Shown here one piece after another: positions 24,842-33,845 of a DNA stretch of 64,000 nucleotides. The stretch's first letter is position 1; every line of letters starts with the position of its first letter. The notes beneath the pieces are model-generated. The model worked only from the letters and a program-made list of their open reading frames with translations, was not told the origin of the DNA and ran no database searches. The DNA is taken from assembly GCF_039523435.1 (NCBI RefSeq), contig NZ_BAAAFH010000022.1:558001-622000 (forward strand), written 5' to 3'. Position numbers and translations under genes: made by a program. This DNA is from Wandonia haliotis (GTDB taxonomy: Bacteria > Bacteroidota > Bacteroidia > Flavobacteriales_D > Crocinitomicaceae).

Positions 24842-26176
24842 TTAAATACCGGACATTTCTCCTTGTGTTCTTCTACCTCTAACTCTGGTTCCTTCCATCA
24901 AACCGTCATAATGACGATTCAACAGATAACTTTCAATTTGTTGCAATGTATCCAATACAACTGCAACCATAATCAAAAGAGAAGTACCTCCGTAGAACAT
25001 TGCAAATCCATCTGTTACACCTGCTACTTTAGCAAAAGCAGGAATAATTGCAATTAGTCCGAGGAATATCGAACCTGGCAAAGTAATACGCGATACTAAC
25101 TGATCCAGATACTCTGCAGTTGCCTCTCCGGGTTTAACACCAGGAATAAAACTTCCGTTTCGCTTCATGTCATCAGCCATTTTCTTTGGGTTAATCATAA
25201 TTGCCGTATAGAAATACGTAAATACGATAATAAGGAAGAACAGTATCAGGTTGTATGTGAATCCATACATATCTCCCAAACCAAAGAATGTTGACGTACC
25301 GTCAGAACTTTGCAATAACATAAGAGGTACAGTCATAATTGCCTGAGCAAAAATGATAGGCATTACACCTGAAGCGTTTACCTTAATAGGCAAATACTGA
25401 CGCGCTCCCTGCTCTGCAACGTTGGTTCTTCCTCCCGCCATTCGCTTAGCAACGTTCATCGGCACTTTTCTGACTCCCTGTACAATCAATACAGTTGCCA
25501 TAACAATTACCATAAACATTACTAACTCAACAATGATCATAATCGGATTGTCACTCTTTGTTGTCACCTCCTGGATGAAGCTAAGTGGTAAATTGGCAAG
25601 GATACCTACAGTAATCAATAACGAAATACCGTTACCAACTCCTTTGTCTGTTATCCTTTCACCCAACCACATTGCAAACATGGTTCCGGCTATAAGCAAA
25701 ATAACACTTTGAACCCACCATAGAGGAGTCTCGTTGACAATCGAACCATTGATACTCTTCACATATAAACCAATGTACGAAGGTGCCTGAAAAGCACAAA
25801 TGATAATCGTCAGAATTCGTGTGAAATTATTAATCTTATTTCGTCCGCTCTCTCCCTCGTTTTGCATCTTCTGAACAGCAGGAACTGCCATCCCAAGGAG
25901 CTGCATAATAATTGATGCGGAGATGTAGGGCATAATTCCCAAAGCTAAAATAGAAGCATTAGAGAATGCACCACCGGAAAGTAACGAGAGTAATCCCGCC
26001 AGACCTCCCTGGTCAGCATTCTGGGCAGCTTCTGCTAAAACAGTGGCATTAACACCCGGCAAAACGATAAACGAACCTATACGAAAAATAAGGATTAGAC
26101 CCAGCGTCACAAGGATGCGGGATCTAAGTTCCTCTACTTTCCAAATATTCTGTAATGTTTGAAAAAACTTCTTCAT
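24842..26176 (-). CDS. secY: Preprotein translocase subunit SecY
   Basis: 444 residues with ten membrane helices, the central channel of the Sec system. Conserved blocks include IFRIGSFIVLPGVN in TM1, the plug region with LLSGGAFSNASILALGIMPYISASII (read across TM2) and the cytoplasmic loop GVRKVPMNVAKRMAGG. It exports the signal-peptide proteins of this window, including T9SS cargo. A consensus -7 element precedes it directly after the rplO stop. Confidence 0.98.
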   Translation of the reverse strand: MKKFFQTLQNIWKVEELRSRILVTLGLILIFRIGSFIVLPGVNATVLAEAAQNADQGGLAGLLSLLSGGAFSNASILALGIMPYISASIIMQLLGMAVPAVQKMQNEGESGRNKINNFTRILTIIICAFQAPSYIGLYVKSINGSIVNETPLWWVQSVILLIAGTMFAMWLGERITDKGVGNGISLLITVGILANLPLSFIQEVTTKSDNPIMIIVELVMFMVIVMATVLIVQGVRKVPMNVAKRMAGGRTNVAEQGARQYLPIKVNASGVMPIIFAQAIMTVPLMLLQSSDGTSTFFGLGDMYGFTYNLILFFLIIVFTYFYTAIMINPKKMADDMKRNGSFIPGVKPGEATAEYLDQLVSRITLPGSIFLGLIAIIPAFAKVAGVTDGFAMFYGGTSLLIMVAVVLDTLQQIESYLLNRHYDGLMEGTRVRGRRTQGEMSGI

Positions 26177-26193
26177 TGGATTAAAATAGTTGG

Positions 26194-26201
26194 CAAAGAT
26201 A
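26194..26201 (-). promoter_or_regulatory. -7 element of a probable internal secY promoter
   Basis: TATCTTTG on the minus strand, one base after the rplO stop codon and 17 bases before the secY ATG, matches TAnnTTTG exactly. It would let secY, infA, rpmJ, rpsM, rpsK, rpsD, rpoA and rplQ be transcribed separately from the upstream ribosomal genes. Confidence 0.5.
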
Positions 26202-26202
26202 A

Positions 26203-26649
26203 TTAAAGTTCTGTTACATTTCCACCTTGAGCTTCAATAACTGATTTTGCTGAAGCTGAAAATTTGTGTGCGGAAATCTTCACAGCTGCTTTCAATTCTC
26301 CTCTACCCAAAATTTTCACTAGGTCATTTCCGGATGCCAAACCGTTAGCTTTGAATACTTCAGGAGTAAATTCAGTGATATTCTTCTTTTCTACAAGACT
26401 CTGAATTACATCCAAATTGATCGCTTTGTATTCAACTCTGTTGATGTTCTTAAATCCGAACTTAGGTACACGACGCTGTAATGGCATCTGTCCTCCTTCG
26501 AATCCAATCTTTGATTTGTATCCTGAACGAGATTTAGCACCTTTGTGCCCACGTGTCGAAGTCCCTCCGTGTCCGGATCCCTGACCTCTCGCAATTCTCT
26601 TCTTTGATTTTACAGAACCACTTGCGGGCTTTAAATTATTCAAATTCAT
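26203..26649 (-). CDS. rplO: 50S ribosomal protein L15
   Basis: 148 residues with the glycine-rich N-terminal extension (RIARGQGSGHGGTSTRGHKG) and the globular C-terminal domain. Standard spc-operon position between rpmD and secY. Confidence 0.97.
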   Translation of the reverse strand: MNLNNLKPASGSVKSKKRIARGQGSGHGGTSTRGHKGAKSRSGYKSKIGFEGGQMPLQRRVPKFGFKNINRVEYKAINLDVIQSLVEKKNITEFTPEVFKANGLASGNDLVKILGRGELKAAVKISAHKFSASAKSVIEAQGGNVTEL

Positions 26650-26670
26650 TATTTCTAAACTTTACAGGTT

Positions 26671-26847
26671 CTACTCTACTACTTCAACTAGGTGTTGAAC
26701 TTTCTTAATCATTCCAAGAATTTGTGGAGTTGATTCTTTCTCCACAACCTGGTTTATTTTCTTCAGACCAAGCGCCTGTACGGTAGCCTTTTGGTTTTTT
26801 GGACGCTTGATGGTACTTCTTACCAATTTAACTTTTACTGTTGCCAT
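26671..26847 (-). CDS. rpmD: 50S ribosomal protein L30
   Basis: A 58-codon gene found by translating the gap between rpsE and rplO. It starts MATVKVKLVRSTIKRPKNQK and continues ATVQALGLKKINQVVE, the L30 signature (loop between first strand and helix). The ATG is at 26847 and the stop is TAG. Confidence 0.95.
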   Translation of the reverse strand: MATVKVKLVRSTIKRPKNQKATVQALGLKKINQVVEKESTPQILGMIKKVQHLVEVVE

Positions 26848-26858
26848 AATAACCTTTA

Positions 26859-27374
26859 TTAACCGTTAAACACTTTATCCAAAGTTACCCCTCTTTGCTT
26901 AGCAACTGATACTGCATCTCTCATTTGAGAAAGTGCATCAAATGTTGCTTTTACTACGTTGTGAGGGTTAGATGAACCTTGTGATTTTGCCAATACATTG
27001 TGAACTCCAACGCTCTCCAATACAGCACGCATCGCACCACCTGCGATAACTCCTGTACCATCTGAAGCTGGCTTCAACAATACGCGTGCTCCAGCGTATT
27101 TTCCTTTTTGAGTATGAGGAACAGTACCCTTACGGATAGGAACAGAGATAAGGTTTTTCTTAGCGTCATCAATTCCTTTTTGAATCGCTTCAGTTACCTC
27201 TTTCGCTTTTCCAAGACCATGACCTACCATTCCATTCTCGTTTCCAACTACCACGATTGCAGAGAAACTGAAGGTACGTCCACCTTTTGTTACTTTTGTA
27301 ACACGGTTGATAGCTACAAGCTTATCTTTTAACTCAACATCAACCGCTTTCAAATTATTTACTTTTTCTGCCAT
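26859..27374 (-). CDS. rpsE: 30S ribosomal protein S5
   Basis: 171 residues with the double-stranded-RNA-binding-like N-domain (GGRTFSFSAIVVVGNENGMVG) and the C-domain (GVIAGGAMRAVLESVGVHNV). Acts in decoding fidelity. Neighbour spacing is six bases to rplR. Confidence 0.97.
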   Translation of the reverse strand: MAEKVNNLKAVDVELKDKLVAINRVTKVTKGGRTFSFSAIVVVGNENGMVGHGLGKAKEVTEAIQKGIDDAKKNLISVPIRKGTVPHTQKGKYAGARVLLKPASDGTGVIAGGAMRAVLESVGVHNVLAKSQGSSNPHNVVKATFDALSQMRDAVSVAKQRGVTLDKVFNG

Positions 27375-27379
27375 GATAA

Positions 27380-27733
27380 TTAGAATTTAAGACCTCCCTC
27401 ACGAGCGGAGTCAGCCAATGATTTTACACGTCCGTGATACAAGTAACCGTTACGGTCAAATACCACTTTCTCAATTCCTGCCTTCAAAGCTTTCTCTGCC
27501 AATTGTTTTCCAACAACTTTAGCCTGCTCAATTTTAGGAAGCTTTACAAGCTCCTCATTTTTGTATGATGATGCTGCTACAAGAGTTACTCCGTTTACAT
27601 CGTCAATAATCTGAGCATAGATCTGCTTATTACTACGGAAGACACTCAAACGAGGTACATCAGAAGTCCCAGAAATGTTCTTTCTGATTCTTCTTTTGAT
27701 CTTCGCTCTTCTGATTTCTTTACTGAATGCCAT
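27380..27733 (-). CDS. rplR: 50S ribosomal protein L18
   Basis: 117 residues, 5S-rRNA-binding protein. Basic N-terminus (KEIRRAKIKRRIRKNISGT), then RLSVFRSNKQIYAQIID and the C-terminal YHGRVKSLADSAREGGLKF. Confidence 0.97.
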   Translation of the reverse strand: MAFSKEIRRAKIKRRIRKNISGTSDVPRLSVFRSNKQIYAQIIDDVNGVTLVAASSYKNEELVKLPKIEQAKVVGKQLAEKALKAGIEKVVFDRNGYLYHGRVKSLADSAREGGLKF

Positions 27734-27745
27734 GATTTTTATCTA

Positions 27746-28300
27746 TTATTTTTTACCTGCAGATTTACCAGCTTTTCTTCTGATCTGCTCACCTTTAAAC
27801 TTAATACCTTTACCTTTATATGGTTCTGGCTTACGGAAAGAGCGGATCTTCGCTGCTACTTGTCCGATCAATTGCTTGTCGTATGATTCCAATGTAATCA
27901 ACGGAGCCTGACCTTTGACAGTTTCTGTAGATACTTTAATTTCAGAGGGAAGTTCCATTACGATTGGATGTGAGAATCCTAACGCAAGTTCAAGTCTTTG
28001 TCCTGCTGCATTAGCACGATATCCGACTCCAACAACTTCCAACTCCTTTTTAAACCCTTCCGATACACCAACAATCATATTGTTGATTAACGCTCTGTAC
28101 AAACCATGCTTTGCACGGTGAGACGGCGAGTCCGATTCGCGGGTGAACGTGATTGTTCCGTCCTCAACTGCTAATTCAACACAAGCATCAACTTCTTGTG
28201 TCAATTCACCTTTAGAACCTTTAACAGTTACAGTTGTACCGTTAACTTTCACTTCAACTCCACTCGGGATTGTGATTGGATTTTTTCCTATCCTTGACAT
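27746..28300 (-). CDS. rplF: 50S ribosomal protein L6
   Basis: 184 residues, two tandem L6 folds: first MSRIGKNPITIPSGVEV, second around GYRANAAGQRLELALGFSHP, with the PEPYKGKGIKF signature near the C-terminus. Confidence 0.97.
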   Translation of the reverse strand: MSRIGKNPITIPSGVEVKVNGTTVTVKGSKGELTQEVDACVELAVEDGTITFTRESDSPSHRAKHGLYRALINNMIVGVSEGFKKELEVVGVGYRANAAGQRLELALGFSHPIVMELPSEIKVSTETVKGQAPLITLESYDKQLIGQVAAKIRSFRKPEPYKGKGIKFKGEQIRRKAGKSAGKK

Positions 28301-28316
28301 TTCTTATTCCTCCAAA

Positions 28317-28715
28317 TTAATATACGTAGCAAACAACTTCTCCACCTACGTTCTCTTTACGAGCTTCCTTGTCTGTAATAAGACCTTTAGAAGTGGAAAT
28401 CATAGCGATTCCCAATCCGTTAAGAACGCGTGGCAAACTTGATGCATCGCAATACTTTCTTAAACCTGGTTTACTTACGCGATCCAAACGTGTGATCGCA
28501 TTTTTCTTCGTTACGGGATTATAACGCAATGCTATTTTAATAACACCTTGCTTTCCATCCTCTTCGAAACGGAAGTTATCAATATACCCTTTATCGAAAA
28601 GAATTTTTGTCATCTCTCTTTTCATATTTGAACCAGGGATTTCAACAACTTTATGATTCGCTCTGACCGCATTACGAATACGTGTCAAATAATCTGCTAT
28701 AGGATCAGTATACAT
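28317..28715 (-). CDS. rpsH: 30S ribosomal protein S8
   Basis: 132 residues. It begins MYTDPIADYLTRIRNA and ends with the GLGIAMISTSKGLITDKEAR block. S8 binds helix 21 of 16S RNA and in E. coli represses the spc operon; no copy of that target structure was identified here. Confidence 0.97.
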   Translation of the reverse strand: MYTDPIADYLTRIRNAVRANHKVVEIPGSNMKREMTKILFDKGYIDNFRFEEDGKQGVIKIALRYNPVTKKNAITRLDRVSKPGLRKYCDASSLPRVLNGLGIAMISTSKGLITDKEARKENVGGEVVCYVY

Positions 28716-28734
28716 AATTTTCCTATTAATTCAA

Positions 28735-29049
28735 TTACCAACTTGATTTCTTAACTCCCGGGATCTTACCATTCAAAGCCATTTCACGGAATGTTACCCT
28801 TGAAATACCGAATTGTCTCATATATCCACGAGGACGACCCGTAAGTTTACATCTATTATGCAATCTTACTTTTGAAGAGTTAGCAGGCAATTTCTGTAAT
28901 TTCATCATCGCCTCCCACTTCGCTTGTTGCATTTCTTCAGAATCATCGCTAGATTTCAAAATCTTTGTTAATTCTTCACGTGTATTTGCATAGCGAGCAG
29001 CTAACCTTTCTCTTTTGCGCTCACGCGCTTTCATTGATTCTTTTGCCAT
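28735..29049 (-). CDS. rpsN: 30S ribosomal protein S14, long zinc-free type
   Basis: 104 residues, the long form with a single cysteine (NRCKLTGRPRG), so it lacks the four-cysteine zinc ribbon of the short form. The C-terminal FREMALNGKIPGVKKSSW is typical. Confidence 0.97.
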   Translation of the reverse strand: MAKESMKARERKRERLAARYANTREELTKILKSSDDSEEMQQAKWEAMMKLQKLPANSSKVRLHNRCKLTGRPRGYMRQFGISRVTFREMALNGKIPGVKKSSW

Positions 29050-29055
29050 TTTCTT

Positions 29056-29607
29056 CTATTTTTTTGTGAATGGGAATCCAAAAGCATCAAGCAGCGCCTT
29101 TGCTTCTTCGTCGCTATCAGCTGATGTAACAAAAGTAATATCCATACCCATAATACGGTTCACCTTATCGATATCGATTTCAGGGAAAATAATGTGTTCT
29201 TTAACACCCATATTAAAGTTTCCGCGTCCGTCAAACCCTTTCACATTTACTCCACGGAAGTCACGTGTACGAGGCAATGCAACAGAGATCAAACGATCCA
29301 GGAATTCGTACATTTGGTCACCTCTAAGAGTAACTTTTGTACCGATCGGCATTCCTTTTCTCAATTTAAAGTTTGAGATATCTTTTTTAGATATTGTAGC
29401 TACAGCCTTCTGACCAGCAATCATTGAAAGGTCACTAACAGCAGAATCAACCAATTTCTTGTCACCCACTGCGTCACCAATACCCTGGCTGATCACAATT
29501 TTCTCAATATGCGGAACAGACATTGGTGTCTTGTATCCGAATTTTTCAGTCAAAGAAGCGATAACTTCGCTCTTATACTTTTCTTTAAGTCTTGGTTGGT
29601 AACTCAT
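29056..29607 (-). CDS. rplE: 50S ribosomal protein L5
   Basis: 183 residues, 5S-RNA-binding protein at the central protuberance. Blocks seen are PRLKEKYKSEV, KLRKGMPIGTKVTLRG and PRTRDFRGVN. Its ATG overlaps the rplX stop by one base. Confidence 0.97.
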   Translation of the reverse strand: MSYQPRLKEKYKSEVIASLTEKFGYKTPMSVPHIEKIVISQGIGDAVGDKKLVDSAVSDLSMIAGQKAVATISKKDISNFKLRKGMPIGTKVTLRGDQMYEFLDRLISVALPRTRDFRGVNVKGFDGRGNFNMGVKEHIIFPEIDIDKVNRIMGMDITFVTSADSDEEAKALLDAFGFPFTKK

Positions 29608-29924
29608 TACTTAATCTCCTCCCCAGTCTTTTTAGAATAACGTACTAATTTTCCATTTGCGTCTGCGCGACGACCAATACGTGTAGGCTGGCCATCAACA
29701 ACAAGCAACAAATTGGAAATATGAATTCCAGCTTCTTGTTCAACAATACCACCCTGAGGGTTAGCCGCACTTGGCTTCACGTGTTTCTTAATCACGTTCA
29801 CACCTTCTACAAGCGCACGGTCCTTCTTTCTGTCAATAGCGATAACTTTACCGCTCTGACCTTTTGATTCACCACTCATTACCTGAACAGTGTCTCCTAC
29901 TTTAATGTGTAACTTCTTTTGCAT
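29607..29924 (-). CDS. rplX: 50S ribosomal protein L24
   Basis: 105 residues with a KOW motif (KVGDTVQVMSGESKGQSGKV) that starts 50S assembly on 23S RNA. One-base overlap with rplE. Confidence 0.97.
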   Translation of the reverse strand: MQKKLHIKVGDTVQVMSGESKGQSGKVIAIDRKKDRALVEGVNVIKKHVKPSAANPQGGIVEQEAGIHISNLLLVVDGQPTRIGRRADANGKLVRYSKKTGEEIK

Positions 29925-29939
29925 GACGTTTACATTTTT

Positions 29940-30308
29940 TTAGAGCACCTCAGGTGCAAGTGAAACAATTTTCATGTAGTTATTCTCACGAAGTTCTCTC
30001 GCGACTGGCCCGAATATACGAGTACCACGCATTTCTCCCGCTTGATTCAAAATAACCACGGCGTTGTCATCGAAACGAATGTAAGAACCGTCAGGACGAC
30101 GTACTTCTTTTCTCGTTCTTACTACTACGGCCTTAGCAACGCTTCCTTTTTTCACGTTCCCAGAGGGCACTGCACTCTTGACAGCTACAACAATTTTATC
30201 ACCAACTGAAGCGTATCTTCTTTTCGTTCCACCCAGAACGCGAATACAAAGCACTTCTTTGGCACCGCTATTGTCTGCTACTGCAAGTCTTGATTCCTGT
30301 TGTATCAT
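29940..30308 (-). CDS. rplN: 50S ribosomal protein L14
   Basis: 122 residues. The signature RLAVADNSGAKEVLCIRV and the C-terminal RELRENNYMKIVSLAPEVL are clear. Sits at the subunit interface. Confidence 0.98.
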   Translation of the reverse strand: MIQQESRLAVADNSGAKEVLCIRVLGGTKRRYASVGDKIVVAVKSAVPSGNVKKGSVAKAVVVRTRKEVRRPDGSYIRFDDNAVVILNQAGEMRGTRIFGPVARELRENNYMKIVSLAPEVL

Positions 30309-30317
30309 TACTACAAA

Positions 30318-30575
30318 CTATTTAGCTCTTTCAACAATTTCTACTAATCTCCAGTTCTTTGTTTTTGACAAAGGACGAGTTTCCATGATTCTCACAGTAT
30401 CACCGATACCAGATTCATTTTTTTCATCGTGGGCGACAAATTTAGTAGTTTTTTTTACGAACTTACCATATTTTGGGTGTTTTACTTTTCTTTCTACTGC
30501 AACAACTATGGATTTCTCCATTTTATTGCTAGTAACAACACCGATTCGCTCTTTTCTTAAATTACGCTTCTCCAT
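30318..30575 (-). CDS. rpsQ: 30S ribosomal protein S17
   Basis: 85 residues from the ATG at 30575 (MEKRNLRKERIGVV). An open frame to a TTG two codons upstream adds nothing family-like. OB-fold RNA-binding protein with KMEKSIVVAVERKVKHPKYG. Confidence 0.97.
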   Translation of the reverse strand: MEKRNLRKERIGVVTSNKMEKSIVVAVERKVKHPKYGKFVKKTTKFVAHDEKNESGIGDTVRIMETRPLSKTKNWRLVEIVERAK

Positions 30576-30601
30576 TATCAAGCTTATTTAATTACTAGGC
30601 C

Positions 30602-30796
30602 TTACGCCTGTTTTTGTCTTTTTGTCAACTCAGTATTCAAACGAGCTACGGTTTTGCGAATTTCACGGATCTGCATTGGGTTTTCCAATGGAGAAACTAC
30701 GTGTGTCAACTCTAGTTTCTGCAACTGATCTTTAAAGTCCGCGATTCTTTCCTGTAGATCGCCATCTGATAGTTGTACGATTTCTTGCTGTTTCAT
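30602..30796 (-). CDS. rpmC: 50S ribosomal protein L29
   Basis: 64 residues, two-helix protein near the exit tunnel. It starts MKQQEIVQLSDGDLQERIAD and contains NPMQIREIRKTVARL. Confidence 0.96.
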   Translation of the reverse strand: MKQQEIVQLSDGDLQERIADFKDQLQKLELTHVVSPLENPMQIREIRKTVARLNTELTKRQKQA

Positions 30797-30805
30797 AACT
30801 CGTTA

Positions 30806-31237
30806 TTATTTAGCAGTTGGAATAACATAATCGTTTCTAACTACAAACTTACATTTAACGGGAAGTTTCTGAGCTGCCAAACGCATTGCTTCTTTGGCAG
30901 TTTCATAAGGTACACCGTCTGCTTCAAACATAATACGTCCAGGTTTCACAACTGCTACCCAGTGACTAGGAGCACCTTTACCTTTACCCATACGTACCTC
31001 TGCTGGTTTTGCAGTAACCGGTTTGTCCGGGAAAATACGAATCCAGACTTTACCTTCCCTTTTCATATAACGTGTAACGGCGATACGTGACGCTTCAATC
31101 TGACGAGAAGTGATCCATCCCGGCTCAAGCGCTTTCAAACCGAAGGAACCGAAAGCGATTTGTCCTCCACGATGTGCAAGACCTCTATTTCGTCCTTTCT
31201 GTGCTTTTCTAAACTTCGTTCTTTTTGGCTGTAACAT
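30806..31237 (-). CDS. rplP: 50S ribosomal protein L16
   Basis: 143 residues. It shows MLQPKRTKFRKAQKGR, GLKALEPGWITSRQIEASR and GKGAPSHWVAVVKPGR. Contacts tRNA in the large subunit. Confidence 0.97.
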   Translation of the reverse strand: MLQPKRTKFRKAQKGRNRGLAHRGGQIAFGSFGLKALEPGWITSRQIEASRIAVTRYMKREGKVWIRIFPDKPVTAKPAEVRMGKGKGAPSHWVAVVKPGRIMFEADGVPYETAKEAMRLAAQKLPVKCKFVVRNDYVIPTAK

Positions 31238-31269
31238 TTTACCAAGTTTTTACAGGTTGTAAAACCTAA

Positions 31270-31995
31270 TTACTTTTTCTTTCTTCTCCCACCTTTTGGT
31301 GCCTGACGACCAGAAGTTCCGGCTCCTGACCCTTTAGCATTTTGTCCGATGTTCGGAGAAAGATCTCTTTTACCATAGACTTCACCTTTACAGATCCAAA
31401 CCTTAATACCGATTCGACCGTAAGTTGTGTGAGCCTCCGACAATGCATAGTCGATATCTGCACGGAATGTATGCAACGGTGTTCTACCATCTTTATACAT
31501 TTCATCACGCGCCATCTCAGCACCGTTAAGACGTCCGGAAATTTTCACCTTAATCCCTTCAGCACCCATACGCATTGTTGATGCGATAGCCATTTTAATC
31601 GCACGACGGAAAGAAATACGCGCTTCAATCTGACGGGCAATACCATCTGCCACTAATCGTGCATCCAATTCAGGACGTTTGATTTCAAAGATATTAATTT
31701 GAATATCCTTTTTTGTCAGCTTCTTAAGCTCTTCTTTCAGTTTGTCAACCTCTTGACCACCTTTACCGATGATTACACCCGGACGAGCCGTGTTGATAGT
31801 AACGGTTACCAACTTAAGTGTACGCTCAATAATTATCTTAGAGATACTCGCTCTGGATAAACGAGCCTGAAGATAACGACGGATCTTGTGATCCTCAAGC
31901 AATTTATCGCCATAGTTATCTCCACCATACCAATTAGACTCCCATCCGTGGATGAAACCTAGTCTATTTCCGATTGGATTCGTTTTTTGTCCCAT
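31270..31995 (-). CDS. rpsC: 30S ribosomal protein S3
   Basis: 241 residues. N-terminal KH type 2 domain with GKGGQEVDKLKEELKK, C-terminal S3 domain (GVIGIKVWICKGEV type, here GRIGIKVWICKGEV), and a basic Gly/Lys-rich tail ending RRKKK. Part of the mRNA entry channel helicase. Confidence 0.97.
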   Translation of the reverse strand: MGQKTNPIGNRLGFIHGWESNWYGGDNYGDKLLEDHKIRRYLQARLSRASISKIIIERTLKLVTVTINTARPGVIIGKGGQEVDKLKEELKKLTKKDIQINIFEIKRPELDARLVADGIARQIEARISFRRAIKMAIASTMRMGAEGIKVKISGRLNGAEMARDEMYKDGRTPLHTFRADIDYALSEAHTTYGRIGIKVWICKGEVYGKRDLSPNIGQNAKGSGAGTSGRQAPKGGRRKKK

Positions 31996-32003
31996 GCTTT
32001 CTC

Positions 32004-32402
32004 CTAATTATTTACGCCATCAACGATGATGGTTACGTGGTTTGACCTTTTTCTAATTCGATGTGCTCTACCCTGAGGAGCAGCCTGAATTCTTTTCAGC
32101 ATTCCTGCCTGACCTACTTCAATAGATTTTACTACCAATACCTCTTCTTCAAGAGATTTATCCTCATTCTTCTGCTCCCAGTTAGCAATAGCTGAACGCA
32201 AAAGTTTCTCAAGATAAATGGCAGCATCCTTTGGATTATGTTGCAATACATTTAGAGCCTTATTTACTTCAACTCCCCTTACAAGATCTGCAACTAATCT
32301 CATCTTTCTCGGAGAAATCGGACAGTTACGAAGTTTAGCTATCGCCAAATTCTTTTTGTCCTCTTTTAACTTCTCGGCTCTTAGTCTTTTTCTAGCGCCC
32401 AT
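32004..32402 (-). CDS. rplV: 50S ribosomal protein L22
   Basis: 132 residues from the ATG at 32402 (MGARKRLRAEKLKED); a GTG two codons upstream is also in frame. The core NCPISPRKMRLVADLVRG and the tunnel-lining hairpin near RIQAAPQGRAHRIRKRSNH are clear. The N-terminus has about 20 extra basic residues before the core. Confidence 0.95.
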   Translation of the reverse strand: MGARKRLRAEKLKEDKKNLAIAKLRNCPISPRKMRLVADLVRGVEVNKALNVLQHNPKDAAIYLEKLLRSAIANWEQKNEDKSLEEEVLVVKSIEVGQAGMLKRIQAAPQGRAHRIRKRSNHVTIIVDGVNN

Positions 32403-32420
32403 AGTCACTACAATTTTTTA

Positions 32421-32699
32421 CTATCTTCTTTTATCTTTCTTATTACCACCGTGACCTCGGAAGTTTCTGGTTGGAGCAAACTCACCAAGTTTGTGTCCTA
32501 CCATGTTTTCCGTCACGAAAACAGGAATAAACTTATTCCCATTGTGAACTGCAAATGTCATCCCAACAAAATCGGGGGTAATGGTTGAAGCTCTTGACCA
32601 TGTCTTGATCACGCTCTTCTTTCCTGACTCTTGTGCCTCTTCCACACGTTTTGCCAACTTATAGTGAACGAAAGGCGGTTTTTTTAACGAACGGCTCAT
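32421..32699 (-). CDS. rpsS: 30S ribosomal protein S19
   Basis: 92 residues beginning MSRSLKKPPFVHYKL, with the signature VGHKLGEFAPTRNFRGHGG near the C-terminus. Confidence 0.98.
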   Translation of the reverse strand: MSRSLKKPPFVHYKLAKRVEEAQESGKKSVIKTWSRASTITPDFVGMTFAVHNGNKFIPVFVTENMVGHKLGEFAPTRNFRGHGGNKKDKRR

Positions 32700-32706
32700 A
32701 AGCTAC

Positions 32707-33531
32707 TTATTTCTTTCTTTTTTCAATGATAAACTTATTCGAATACTTGGTTTTCGAACGCGTCTTGTATCCTTTAGCTGGCATACCATTACGCGAACGA
32801 GGGTGTCCTCCTGACGAACGACCTTCACCACCACCCATCGGGTGATCAACCGGGTTCATCACAACTCCACGAACACGTGGACGACGACCTAACCATCTGC
32901 TTCGACCTGCTTTACCAGAAACAATAAGGTTATGCTCTGAGTTCGATACAGCTCCGATTGTAGCCATACACTCAACCAATACCATTCTAGTTTCCCCTGA
33001 AGGAAGCTTAACAATTGCATACTTACCGTCACGTGCATTCAGCTGAGCGTAAGTTCCGGCACCACGTGCAATTGCACCACCTTTACCTGGCTTCAACTCA
33101 ATGTTGTGGATAACAGTACCCAACGGAATTTCAGAAAGCAACAATGCGTTTCCTACTTCAGGTGTTGCACCTTTTCCGGAAACTACTGTATCTCCTGCTT
33201 TCAATCCTTCGGGAGCGATAATGTAGCGTTTCTCACCATCAGCATAGTACAACAAAGCAATTCTTGCTGTTCTGTTCGGATCGTATTCAATCGACTTTAC
33301 TGTAGCCGGAACACCTTGCTTGTCACGTTTGAAATCGATAACACGATAACGTTGTTTGTGACCACCACCGATGTAACGCATAGTCATACGACCATCATTG
33401 TTACGACCACCAGACTTTTTCTTGGCAGCCAACAAGCTTTTTTCAGGAGCACTTTTAGTTACTTCTGAAAAATCGCTGATGATTTTGTGTCTTTGCCCTG
33501 GAGTTGTAGGCTTTAATTTTCTAAGACCCAT
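32707..33531 (-). CDS. rplB: 50S ribosomal protein L2
   Basis: 274 residues, needed for peptidyl-transferase centre assembly. The C-terminal VRGVVMNPVDHPMGGGEGRS signature with the conserved His is intact, as are GGHKQRYRVIDFKRDK and the basic end. Confidence 0.98.
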   Translation of the reverse strand: MGLRKLKPTTPGQRHKIISDFSEVTKSAPEKSLLAAKKKSGGRNNDGRMTMRYIGGGHKQRYRVIDFKRDKQGVPATVKSIEYDPNRTARIALLYYADGEKRYIIAPEGLKAGDTVVSGKGATPEVGNALLLSEIPLGTVIHNIELKPGKGGAIARGAGTYAQLNARDGKYAIVKLPSGETRMVLVECMATIGAVSNSEHNLIVSGKAGRSRWLGRRPRVRGVVMNPVDHPMGGGEGRSSGGHPRSRNGMPAKGYKTRSKTKYSNKFIIEKRKK

Positions 33532-33542
33532 TTCAAATTTTC

Positions 33543-33839
33543 TTAAATGTTACTATACAAATCAATCGTTTCTCCTTCAGCAACAGTAACAATAGCTTTT
33601 TTCCAAACGCTGTTACGCTGCTCAACGATACCTCTGTTTGTGTACTTCACAGAAGGCTTTCCACCACCATAGGTTAATGTACGAACTGACTCAACAGTCA
33701 CTCCGTACATCTTTTCGATGGCTTTCTTAATTTCAATCTTATTTGCCTTTCTATCCACTACGAAAGCAAAACGGTTGTTCAACTCACTGTCCAACGTAGC
33801 TTTCTCTGTGATAATAGGCTTTTTAATAATCGTGCTCAT
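33543..33839 (-). CDS. rplW: 50S ribosomal protein L23
   Basis: 98 residues, tunnel-exit docking protein. IIKKPIITEKATLDSELNN at the start and NKIEIKKAIEKMYGVTVESV in the middle are typical. Confidence 0.96.
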   Translation of the reverse strand: MSTIIKKPIITEKATLDSELNNRFAFVVDRKANKIEIKKAIEKMYGVTVESVRTLTYGGGKPSVKYTNRGIVEQRNSVWKKAIVTVAEGETIDLYSNI

Positions 33840-33845
33840 TTCGAA

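Noticed and set aside
23346..33589. Many plus-strand open frames of 60-140 codons opposite the ribosomal genes
   Set aside because: They are antisense to highly conserved genes, have no Shine-Dalgarno or promoter pattern, and their sequences are low in protein-like motifs. They follow from the codon use of the minus-strand genes.
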